From CAYFUR01 sp964346275 (GTDB lineage Bacteria > Sumerlaeota > Sumerlaeia > SLMS01): a stretch of 31,544 nucleotides of DNA. The DNA lies in assembly GCA_964346275.1 (NCBI GenBank), contig CAYFUR010000043.1, forward strand, positions 1 through 31,544. The letters run 5' to 3'. The notes under the pieces are model-generated. The model was given only the letters and a program-made list of their open reading frames with translations, was not told the DNA's origin and ran no database searches. The position numbers and the translations under genes were made by a program. Shown here one piece after another: positions 7,564 to 14,968 of the stretch (its first letter is position 1; each line of letters starts with the position of its first letter).

Positions 7564-9919
7564 ACTCTTCCTGTTTCCTCAGAGGTCGGTAGTCACCGGA
7601 TTGAACCGGGCGGAGATTCTGTGGGGATTCGCGAAGGCGGCGCAAGAGGGCTCTCGCGCGGTTTGTATCCGATTCAGACCACGTACTGCCGTTGAATCGC
7701 GCGCCGTAGTAGTTCTCCGTCAGCGGCAGGAAATCCTGGAATTCGTCGCTCCGGCGGACAACGCGGCGGGCGTATTCCAGCGGAGTCTGGGAATCCGGCC
7801 GCTTCACCTGTTTCTCCACTTCCGAGAGAAGATTAACATATTCCCTGATCGGCTCGCGCGAACTCCTCCAGCTCACTTCTTCTTCCAAAGTCCTTTCGCG
7901 CGAGCGGATAAAGCGTCGAATTTCCCGAATGAGGAAAAAGCCCAGTCCGGCGGCAACGGCGAGAACAATGACGATGAGCCCCTTCCGCTGGTTGGAAGAG
8001 GTGCCGTCGAACAGATCGCCGATACTGTTTCCTCTCCCGGGAATGAGATCCAGTGAGCGGAACAGATTCATGTAGAATAACCCCTGGTCCCTGGCGTCGT
8101 AGTCGATGATGTTTTCATACCATTTCAACTTCATGGTATCCAGCCATCGGGACCACTGGCGATAGAGCGAGTTGGGGATGCGGTTGCCGCCGATGCCGCT
8201 GTCGGGGGTGGGATCGTAGACGAGCCAGCCAGCGCGTTCGTCGTAGACCTCGACCCACGAGTGGGCGTGCTCCTGTCGGATCAGATAATAGCCGCGATCC
8301 CCGTTGGCCACCCATTCATCGCTGGCATATCCATTAACCAGGCGCGCCGGGACTCCCTGGCTGCGCAGCATCAACGCCATTGCTGTCGCAAAATATTCGC
8401 AGTGGCCTCGGCGCTCGCCGGTGAGAAAACGGGTGAGATGATCCGGCTCCGAGGAGAAATCAATCTGGAGGCTGTAATCATAGCCCCTCTTCAGCTCCAT
8501 TTCGATTTTCTTGGCGATTGCTGGAACCTGCTCCAACCCACTGGCCCATTCTTCTGCCAATCCCCGCACCGCCGTCATGTCGGGATGTTCTGGCATTTGA
8601 AGATAGGCTTGCTTAATCGGATCCTTCTTTGGCGGCAAAACCAGGCCGATGAGATTATTGAGGAATTTGCCTCCTTCTTTCTCAAAGGAAACTTCCCCAT
8701 CTGTCGCCGCCGTATCATCCTTCAACTGCCATATTCCCTCGGGGACGACCTGGCTGCGCACCCGGTAGCTCAGAGGCACGGCCCAGTTTCGGATCAAGGC
8801 CTGGATCGACCGGGATTCCGTGTCGATGAGCATGCGGATTGGCGTTTCGATGTCATAGCGCACCGGGCGGTCCGGCCCGAAGAGATACCCTTTCCGGTTC
8901 GGCTCGAGCGTGATTTCCGTTTGGTAGAATTCCTCCTTCCCTTCCTCGTCGAGGTGAGGGAAGAACACGGCGGAGCGGCGCACAACGAATTGATTGCGTT
9001 CTTCGGTGTCAGGGTCTTTGCGCCAGCGCCGCCCGTCGTAATGACTCAACGCAACCCCCCGCAGGCGCAGGAGTGCGCGGTCCGGAAAGCCATTGGAGAA
9101 TTCATAGCCGGAAACGGGAACCGCCCGCATAATGATCGCGGGGTTGGTTTGGATTTCATCGATGGAGGAAAACTCGACGGTATCGGAGAACCCCGAGATG
9201 GCCTGCGCCTGGCGCGGGCTTCCAATGCCGCTGAGAAAATTCTGGGCCTGGAGACGGGGGATGATGAAGAAAAAGCCCATGCCCCCGATGGCAACGAGCA
9301 GAAGGATGGTCACCAGGCGCATGGCGAACCACCTTGTCATAAGCGGACGATGCATGATGCCCGCGAGGCGCCGCTGCTCGTCTTTATTGATCCGAAGAGA
9401 AGCTTGGGCCGTCTTGCCTTGCGTCCGGCTTTTCTTCTTCAATGAGCTGCCGCTCAGGGCTAATTCGGCGTCGCGGCGCATGGTCAGCGTGATCAATCCG
9501 CCGAGAACCAGGAACATATAGACAAAAAGCGCCGGGGCGAAAAGCAAGGAGGCCGTCGAAACGGAAGCTGCCAGCATCTGGAAGAAGGTCAGCCCGTAAA
9601 CCTGCAAAACATCGCGGGTCCGTTCGCCGGACCAGAGTTTATTGATCTCGAGAAAAAGGAACAGATAGACGACGGAATAGAGGTGTTCGCCGAGCGCGAA
9701 CCAGCCGAAAAGCGCGATCACCAGCGCGGCGATGCTGAGCACGACCCAAATCGTGTTTGAGACTTTCCATCCCCTCTGGGTCTTCATCGCGCAAAGCAGC
9801 AGGCCAAAAAGAAAAAGAGCGATCCCCACCGGGTGCAAAACGATGAAAAACGCCATGACCAGGAATGCCCAAAGAGCGGTCAGATACGTGAACACCTGAT
9901 AGGTCCGTTGAAAAGTCAT
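7472..9919 (-). CDS. membrane protein with DUF3488, transglutaminase-like core and DUF4129 (TgpA-like)
   Basis: An 815-residue protein. About six hydrophobic helices fill the first ~190 residues (DUF3488-like), followed by another near residue 200. A large extracytoplasmic part carries a transglutaminase core with the triad Cys507 (G-H-C-E-Y-F-A), His553 (H-A-H-S-W-V-E-V) and Asp569 (Y-D-P-T-P). A further helix (VIVLAVAAGLGFFL) and a cytoplasmic DUF4129-like tail follow. From family knowledge, TgpA-type proteins have protease or transglutaminase activity in the periplasm and sit beside DUF58 and MoxR genes; the true substrate is unknown. The start overlaps the DUF58 stop (ATGA). The last ~45 residues look unstructured and run 92 bp into kdsA. 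Both other frames have a stop just before the kdsA Shine-Dalgarno site (7579-7581, 7593-7595), so a 3' frameshift or sequencing error is possible. Confidence 0.9.
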   Translation of the reverse strand: MTFQRTYQVFTYLTALWAFLVMAFFIVLHPVGIALFLFGLLLCAMKTQRGWKVSNTIWVVLSIAALVIALFGWFALGEHLYSVVYLFLFLEINKLWSGERTRDVLQVYGLTFFQMLAASVSTASLLFAPALFVYMFLVLGGLITLTMRRDAELALSGSSLKKKSRTQGKTAQASLRINKDEQRRLAGIMHRPLMTRWFAMRLVTILLLVAIGGMGFFFIIPRLQAQNFLSGIGSPRQAQAISGFSDTVEFSSIDEIQTNPAIIMRAVPVSGYEFSNGFPDRALLRLRGVALSHYDGRRWRKDPDTEERNQFVVRRSAVFFPHLDEEGKEEFYQTEITLEPNRKGYLFGPDRPVRYDIETPIRMLIDTESRSIQALIRNWAVPLSYRVRSQVVPEGIWQLKDDTAATDGEVSFEKEGGKFLNNLIGLVLPPKKDPIKQAYLQMPEHPDMTAVRGLAEEWASGLEQVPAIAKKIEMELKRGYDYSLQIDFSSEPDHLTRFLTGERRGHCEYFATAMALMLRSQGVPARLVNGYASDEWVANGDRGYYLIRQEHAHSWVEVYDERAGWLVYDPTPDSGIGGNRIPNSLYRQWSRWLDTMKLKWYENIIDYDARDQGLFYMNLFRSLDLIPGRGNSIGDLFDGTSSNQRKGLIVIVLAVAAGLGFFLIREIRRFIRSRERTLEEEVSWRSSREPIREYVNLLSEVEKQVKRPDSQTPLEYARRVVRRSDEFQDFLPLTENYYGARFNGSTWSESDTNRARALLRRLRESPQNLRPVQSGDYRPLRKQEEYGERRNSPSGHDHSNEEMPQDFGGGDSHRR

Positions 9920-11130
9920 ACGCGGGCGGCAGCCTCCGTCATCGGAAACACGAGGGAAGATTCCTCACCGGAATCTTCTTCCAGTTCAAAGGCACGTTTC
10001 AGATCCTGTTCAAATTCGTCCACGGACAGAGGGAAATGCAGGGCTCGATTCTGCTCCTCGCCACGGAGCAGAATCGGGAAAAGGACAATATCAGCTTCGC
10101 CACCGCGCAGGAGACGCTCGTCGCCTTCTTCCGGGTCCACCATCTGCAACCGGGCCAGGGCCCTCCGGCACCTCGACACATGAGCCGGTCCCGTCCCGAA
10201 ACCGACGACTCCGCTTGCCGTGCGCAATTCGACATCATGCTGGGTCTGGCAAAGCCATTCGACCACGGAAGCGGCGAGAACCACGGCTTTTTCGAAACGC
10301 TCGAACATATCGGCCTGCTCTTCCCGCGGAATGCGATTGTCGAGCACAACGATGGACCGCCGCCGCTCTTCGGATTCGTATTCCCGAACGACCAGGTTTC
10401 CACGCCGGGCGGAAAGCTTCCAGTGAATATCGCGGGCGGGGAAATCCGCCGAATAATCGCGCAAGCCGTAGAGGCCCGATCCGCGCCCTTTCTGGTGGCT
10501 CTCGTAATCGCCGAGATCCACACGTGCCTGCTCGAGCCGGCGGGAGACGGAAATGGTTTGGGGAAGCACGAGGATAGAAAGCGGCTTGGAGAAGCTGAGG
10601 ACGCGTTCGATCAGGCCGAAGGGAAAACGCGTCGCCACGTCGATGCGCTGGAGGTGATAAACGCCTCGGCGGCGGAAAACGCATTCGTATTCCTGGCTGA
10701 TGATTCCGCGACGCGGGGGCAGAAAGTCGAAAAAGGCCGCGCCAAGGATGAAGCCTCCAGCGAGGCGATCATATACGCGGAGGCTGTAGCTGGAAGTGAA
10801 GAGCTTTCGGTTGCGGATCTGCAACTTGACGCGAAGGGGCGTCCCGGCGGCCCAGGTGCGCGGGATATCGCGCCGGACGTCCAATCGCCGGATCGTATTC
10901 GTGGCCAGCATGGCCGAAAGAACAAAGAAAGCGCACATCATGGAGAACATGAGATAGAGGAGCGGAGCGGCTGTGTTCAGCGCCGCCAAACCGATGAGCA
11001 GCATGGTCACGACAAGACACCAGCCCTCCATGGTCAGGCGCAGGGCAAAACGCCGCTTAAGCGCCTCGGAAAGCGAGCGGCGGAGGCGGTTGACCTGGAG
11101 ACGAAACTGGCGGGTGGCAAGAGCTCTCAT
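9916..11130 (-). CDS. DUF58 domain-containing membrane protein
   Basis: 404 residues. Two hydrophobic helices near residues 35-80 are followed by a long domain with the DUF58 signature around residues 220-265: Y-G-L-R-D-Y, P-A-R-D-I-H-W-K-L-S-A-R, N-L-V-V-R-E-Y-E-S-E, then S-I-V-V-L-D-N. DUF58 proteins carry a von Willebrand A-like fold and are commonly encoded with a MoxR AAA+ ATPase and a transglutaminase membrane protein. Here the partner transglutaminase follows with a 4-bp overlap, but no MoxR gene precedes: the upstream neighbour is the divergent upp. It is the first gene of the five-gene minus-strand run, with a 194-bp divergent spacer that should hold the promoter. The exact role is unknown; a part in envelope or protein-complex assembly is inference. 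Confidence 0.9.
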   Translation of the reverse strand: MRALATRQFRLQVNRLRRSLSEALKRRFALRLTMEGWCLVVTMLLIGLAALNTAAPLLYLMFSMMCAFFVLSAMLATNTIRRLDVRRDIPRTWAAGTPLRVKLQIRNRKLFTSSYSLRVYDRLAGGFILGAAFFDFLPPRRGIISQEYECVFRRRGVYHLQRIDVATRFPFGLIERVLSFSKPLSILVLPQTISVSRRLEQARVDLGDYESHQKGRGSGLYGLRDYSADFPARDIHWKLSARRGNLVVREYESEERRRSIVVLDNRIPREEQADMFERFEKAVVLAASVVEWLCQTQHDVELRTASGVVGFGTGPAHVSRCRRALARLQMVDPEEGDERLLRGGEADIVLFPILLRGEEQNRALHFPLSVDEFEQDLKRAFELEEDSGEESSLVFPMTEAAARV

Positions 11131-11209
11131 GGCTTAAGTCAAGCATGGCGATACAAGAAACATACCCCAAAATCCCTTGATTTTCACATCAACACAAGAG
11201 CGTTTTCCC

Positions 11210-11221
11210 GAAAATATTTTC
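11210..11221. promoter_or_regulatory. perfect AT-rich 12-bp palindrome between divergent DUF58 and upp genes
   Basis: GAAAATATTTTC is its own reverse complement. It lies in the AT-rich middle of the only divergent spacer on this side of the window, 89 bp from the DUF58 start and 103 bp from the upp start. It may be an operator or just an AT-rich promoter core; no clear -35/-10 pair could be fitted. Confidence 0.25.
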
Positions 11222-11324
11222 CGACAGGGCCGTCCCCTCACTTCGTCAGAAAAGCCCTTGCTCATCCCCGCCGCCGTTCGCATTCTCTCAAGCCGATTGA
11301 TACCTCTCGCCCAAGAGGCCTGCC

Positions 11325-11951
11325 TTGCCTGTAAAGATCGTTCACCACCCTTTAATTGACCACAAAATGACGATTTTGCGCAGCAAAGAGACAAGCATGC
11401 GCAAATTCCGCGAACTCGTTTCCGAGATTACCCTGCTTTTGGCCTATGAGGCGACGAGAAACCTCCCCATGGTCCAGGTAGATATTGAGACACCGTTGTG
11501 TCCTTTCCGTGGAAAGAGCCTTGCCCAGACCGAGGTCGTGATTACCCCGATCCTCCGGGCCGGGCTGGGCATGGTTCAAGGGATGCTCGATATTATTCCC
11601 CATGCCAAAGTGGCGCACATCGGGCTCAAACGCGACGAAGAAACCAAAAAGCCAGAAACATATTACTACAATGTTCCCGAGGACCTCGAAGAGTCCACGG
11701 TCCTTGTGGTTGACCCGATGCTGGCCACCGCGGGGAGCCTCTGCGCGGCGCTCCATCTCGTAAAGAAGAAGGAGCCTAAGCGCATTATCGCTCTTTGTCT
11801 GATTTCCTCGCCCGAGGGGGAAGAACGTGTGAATCGCGAACACCCCGATGTGGATGTGTTTGTAGCGGCAAGCGACGAGAGACTGGACAAGCGGGCCTTT
11901 ATCGTCCCCGGGCTGGGAGACGCTGGCGACCGTATGTTCGGCACTCTTTGA
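11325..11951 (+). CDS. upp: uracil phosphoribosyltransferase
   Basis: Pyrimidine salvage: uracil plus PRPP gives UMP and pyrophosphate. The 208-residue protein is a full-length match to the family: HHPLIDHKMTILR at the start, T-P-I-L-R-A-G-L-G-M, the PRPP-binding loop VLVVDPMLATAGS, and the uracil-binding end I-V-P-G-L-G-D-A-G-D-R. The start is a TTG: the family N-terminus begins exactly there, and AGAGG lies about eight bases upstream, while the next ATG would cut conserved residues. lpxA follows 17 bp downstream on the same strand. There is no uraA permease neighbour, which is often seen with upp. Confidence 0.96.
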   Translation: MPVKIVHHPLIDHKMTILRSKETSMRKFRELVSEITLLLAYEATRNLPMVQVDIETPLCPFRGKSLAQTEVVITPILRAGLGMVQGMLDIIPHAKVAHIGLKRDEETKKPETYYYNVPEDLEESTVLVVDPMLATAGSLCAALHLVKKKEPKRIIALCLISSPEGEERVNREHPDVDVFVAASDERLDKRAFIVPGLGDAGDRMFGTL

Positions 11952-11968
11952 AGAGGAACGGCCACGAG

Positions 11969-12820
11969 ATGCCTGTTCACACCACAGCCATGGTCCACCC
12001 GACCGCCCACCTCGCCGAATCGGTGAAGATTGGGCCGTACGCTCATGTTGGCGCGTTCACCCGCCTTGGCGAGGGCTGCATTGTCCGCGAGCACGCCTGG
12101 GTGGGCGAAAGGATCGATGCGGGGCCGGGAAACGTGTTTCATCCTTACTCGATGGTGGGCGGCGACCCGCAGTTTCTCGGCTTCGATCCCAGGACAAAGT
12201 CGGGAATCCGCATTGGCGAGAAAAACGAGTTTCGCGAGTTCTCCACAATCCATCGCGGCCTGAAAGACGATTCCTTCACAACGATCGGCAACGAGAATTA
12301 CTTCATGGCGTATTCCCATGTCGCCCATGATTGCTTGCTGGGTGATCACATTGTGATGGTGAATTACGCGGCGCTGTCGGGGCATACCTCGCTTGAAGAC
12401 CGGGTTTTCTTCAGCGGCCACTCTTCCACTCACCAGTTTTGCCGGATCGGCAAACTCGCCATGATCGGCGGAATGTCCGGCGTTGTGAAGGATGTGCCCC
12501 CTTTCATGACTTTGAAACACTATGGCGTTGTTGTGGGACTCAACCTTGTAGGACTGAGGCGGGCTGGAGTACCTGCCCCGACACGGACCGCGCTCAAGCA
12601 CGCCTATAAGGAATTGTTCCGCAGCGGCCGCCCGGTTTCCCGTTCCATCGCCAGGCTCCGCGAAGAGTGGCAGGGGCGCGATATGCCGGAGGAACTGGCG
12701 CACCTCCTGGATTTTTGCTCTGCTCCGAGCAAGCGCGGCCTTTCCCGCGGCCCGACTGCCGCCAGCGCCAACGCCGTGCGCGGATCAAGCCCCGCTGAAG
12801 AACCGGAAGCCGATGAGTAA
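11969..12820 (+). CDS. lpxA: acyl-ACP:UDP-N-acetylglucosamine O-acyltransferase
   Basis: First step of lipid A synthesis: transfers a 3-hydroxyacyl chain from ACP to the 3-OH of UDP-GlcNAc. The 283-residue protein shows the left-handed beta-helix hexapeptide repeats (H-P-T-A-H-L, S-V-K-I-G-P-Y-A-H-V-G), then G-G-D-P-Q-F-L, R-E-F-S-T-I-H-R-G, and the catalytic His120 in S-H-V-A-H-D-C. The typical LpxA C-terminal helices follow (V-V-G-L-N-L-V-G-L-R-R, then H-A-Y-K-E-L-F-R-S-G). The order of these motifs separates it from LpxD. I chose the ATG at 11969 since the family N-terminus starts there; a longer open frame upstream overlaps upp and is not coding. The tail (~20 Ala/Pro/Glu-rich residues) is longer than usual. 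It overlaps the next glycosyltransferase by 8 bp. fabZ, lpxB and lpxD are not nearby. Confidence 0.95.
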   Translation: MPVHTTAMVHPTAHLAESVKIGPYAHVGAFTRLGEGCIVREHAWVGERIDAGPGNVFHPYSMVGGDPQFLGFDPRTKSGIRIGEKNEFREFSTIHRGLKDDSFTTIGNENYFMAYSHVAHDCLLGDHIVMVNYAALSGHTSLEDRVFFSGHSSTHQFCRIGKLAMIGGMSGVVKDVPPFMTLKHYGVVVGLNLVGLRRAGVPAPTRTALKHAYKELFRSGRPVSRSIARLREEWQGRDMPEELAHLLDFCSAPSKRGLSRGPTAASANAVRGSSPAEEPEADE

Positions 12821-13790
12821 GCGGACTCTCCTGCTCTCCATCATTACCGTGGCCTGGAACCACCGGGATGAAATCGGTGAATTCCTGAATCATGTTCGCA
12901 AGGCGGAAAAAGAGGCGGGCTTTTCCATCGAAATGGTGCTGGTCGACAACGCCTCTTCCGATGGAACGGCCGATTTCGTTGCCGAGCATTATCCCTGGGT
13001 TAATCTCGTGCGCAACGCGCGGAACGAAGGCTTCGCTCCGGGATGCAATTACGGTCTCCAACGGGCCAGCGGAAAGTATCTTCTCATGTTGAACCCCGAC
13101 GCGTTCGCAAACGGCAGGGCGCTCCGGGGAATGATCCGTTTCCTCAAAAAGAATCCCAGCGCCGGCTGCGTTGGTTGCAAGCTTTTGCATGCCGATGGCC
13201 TTCCGCAGATGAGCGCCTACGCGGGCCTCTCCCCCGCCAGCTACTGGAAGAATCATTCGATTGTCTATCCGCTGATCGAAAAAATCCGCAAGTGGCGCGA
13301 CTGCATCGGTAGAGACAGCCGCGGGCCGCGTTCCGTGGGCTGGCTCATGGGATCCTGCCTCATGGTGCCACGCCGGGTATATGAAAAGGTTGGCGGCCTG
13401 GAACCCTCCTTCTTCATGTATGCCGAAGATATGGATTGGTGCCACCAGATTCGCCAGGCAGGTTGGAAAGTGGTTTTTCTGCCGAATTACTCCATCATCC
13501 ATCGGCAGAAAGGGTCCTCCAGGCGATTGCGAGAGTTCTGTTTTCGACGGCTTTACCGAAGCATCGTCCACCACACGAACCGCCAGTTTCACGAACCAGA
13601 GAAAAGCCGGATTCTCGGCGCGATGCTTCTGGATATGTATCTGCGCCTCCCTGTCTATACCCTTCTGTCCCTGTTAAAGCCCGCCGAGAGGGAGGCCTAC
13701 AGGGCGCGCCTTCAATCGATTCACCGCATGATCGAGATCATCAGAGCACGAAATCCCGATCTCTACCAAGACGCGGCGCCGGGAAGCTGA
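12813..13790 (+). CDS. family 2 glycosyltransferase, rhamnosyltransferase-like
   Basis: A 325-residue GT-A fold transferase. The nucleotide-sugar part has L-S-I-I-T-V-A-W-N, V-L-V-D-N-A-S-S-D-G-T (residues 42-52), N-E-G-F-A-P-G-C-N-Y-G and the D-x-D-like L-N-P-D-A (93-97). The acceptor part has W-L-M-G-S-C-L-M-V and Y-A-E-D-M-D-W-C-H-Q-I-R, typical of WbbL-like enzymes that add rhamnose or similar sugars to polysaccharides. Donor and acceptor cannot be read from sequence. The start overlaps lpxA by 8 bp and the next glycosyltransferase begins 3 bp after the stop, so the three are probably one unit and act on LPS or another surface glycan. Confidence 0.9.
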   Translation: MSKRTLLLSIITVAWNHRDEIGEFLNHVRKAEKEAGFSIEMVLVDNASSDGTADFVAEHYPWVNLVRNARNEGFAPGCNYGLQRASGKYLLMLNPDAFANGRALRGMIRFLKKNPSAGCVGCKLLHADGLPQMSAYAGLSPASYWKNHSIVYPLIEKIRKWRDCIGRDSRGPRSVGWLMGSCLMVPRRVYEKVGGLEPSFFMYAEDMDWCHQIRQAGWKVVFLPNYSIIHRQKGSSRRLREFCFRRLYRSIVHHTNRQFHEPEKSRILGAMLLDMYLRLPVYTLLSLLKPAEREAYRARLQSIHRMIEIIRARNPDLYQDAAPGS

Positions 13791-13793
13791 TCC

Positions 13794-14909
13794 ATGGCCA
13801 GGCGAACGGTCTCCATCGATGCCCGAATGATCCGCCACAGCGGGATCGGCGTCGTGCTGCGCGGCCTGCTTTCCGTCTGGGCCAAAGACCCGCCGCCATT
13901 TGAAATAGAAGTTTGCGGCGACCCGCAACTGCTCGAAGACAACCTCCCCGAAGGCCTGGCCGCCCGCATCGTTCCCTGGGCCGCGCCTGTCTATTCAGTG
14001 CGGGCCGCCCTTTCCCCCCCGGCGACGCGAAAAAAGCCGGACGCCTGGTATGCGCCTCATTACGCCACATGCCTGCGCCCCGGCGCGCCGCTGGTCTGCC
14101 ATATCCAGGATGTGCTGCACATCACTCATCCGCCCAAAAAGGGCGCACGGCTTTATGGATCGCTATATCTGGCAGCGCTCCAGAGGCGCGCCGCGTATAT
14201 ACTAACAACCTCGCGCCACGTGAAAGTCCAGCTACAGACGCTGCATCGCTTTCCCGCCGAAAGAGTTCTCTGCACAAGCCTTGGCCCCGGCGTTGCCAGG
14301 ACCGCAGGGCCGGCCACGGTCAAGCCGGCAGGCCTTCCCCGGGAGTATTTTCTCGCGGTTGGCATCGATAAGCCCCATAAGAACTGGGACTTTCTGCTGG
14401 ATCAGCTCTCCCGAGCGGAGCCACCAAAACTCCCCCTCGTCTGTCTTGGCCTCGGGAAAGGCAAGGATCGCATCCTCGAATTCGCAAGCCGGGCAGGCCT
14501 GGGAAATCGAGTCCATCTCCTCGACCACCTCTCCGATGAGGAGATGAGAGGCGTCTATACGAATGCCACGGCGCTGCTTTTTCCGAGCATCGCGGAGGGC
14601 TTCGGCCTTCCCATTCTTGAAGCCATGTCCTTCGGCACTCCGGTTCTCATCGCCGACCGTTCGCCCATGAAAGAGATCGGAGGCGGCGCAGCATGGAAAT
14701 TCAACCCCGATTATCCCGAGAGTTTTCTCAAAGAACTTTCCACTCTCCTCTCCGAAGAACAGGAACGCGGGCGGCGCGTTGCCTTGGGCCAGCATCTTGC
14801 CGAGCGCTTCCAATGGAAGAAAACGGCGCACCGGGTTGAAGATGCACTCTATCGCGCCATGACCGGGGACCTTCCTCCTGCCCGGCACCAGGAGCGGATG
14901 ATTCTCTAA
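13794..14909 (+). CDS. family 4 (group 1) glycosyltransferase
   Basis: A 371-residue GT-B fold transferase. The C-terminal half carries the GT4 signature EGFGLPILEAMSFGTPVL, with the E-x7-E pair that binds the donor phosphate and ribose, preceded by F-L-A-V-G-I-D-K-P-H-K-N-W and L-F-P-S-I. The N-terminal half has S-I-D-A-R-M-I-R-H-S-G-I-G, the usual glycine-rich opening, and H-I-Q-D-V-L-H-I. GGGAAG lies about eight bases before the ATG. It is the last gene of upp-lpxA-GT2-GT4. Its stop codon (14907-14909) overlaps the A-run of the hairpin that terminates pnp from the other strand. Donor and acceptor are unknown; a surface glycan role is inferred from neighbours. Confidence 0.9.
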   Translation: MARRTVSIDARMIRHSGIGVVLRGLLSVWAKDPPPFEIEVCGDPQLLEDNLPEGLAARIVPWAAPVYSVRAALSPPATRKKPDAWYAPHYATCLRPGAPLVCHIQDVLHITHPPKKGARLYGSLYLAALQRRAAYILTTSRHVKVQLQTLHRFPAERVLCTSLGPGVARTAGPATVKPAGLPREYFLAVGIDKPHKNWDFLLDQLSRAEPPKLPLVCLGLGKGKDRILEFASRAGLGNRVHLLDHLSDEEMRGVYTNATALLFPSIAEGFGLPILEAMSFGTPVLIADRSPMKEIGGGAAWKFNPDYPESFLKELSTLLSEEQERGRRVALGQHLAERFQWKKTAHRVEDALYRAMTGDLPPARHQERMIL

Positions 14910-14946
14910 AAAAGCCAACGGCGCCGCGAATCACGGCGCCGCTGGC
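14908..14946 (-). terminator. rho-independent terminator of pnp
   Basis: A 13-bp stem (14914-14926 with 14934-14946) has one mismatch and a 7-base loop (CGAATCA). On the minus strand it is followed by six T (the A-run at 14908-14913). It lies 23 bp past the pnp stop. Read on the plus strand it lacks a T-run, so it serves pnp rather than the glycosyltransferase. Confidence 0.8.
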
Positions 14947-14968
14947 AGTGTCTATACGAGGCGAGGGG

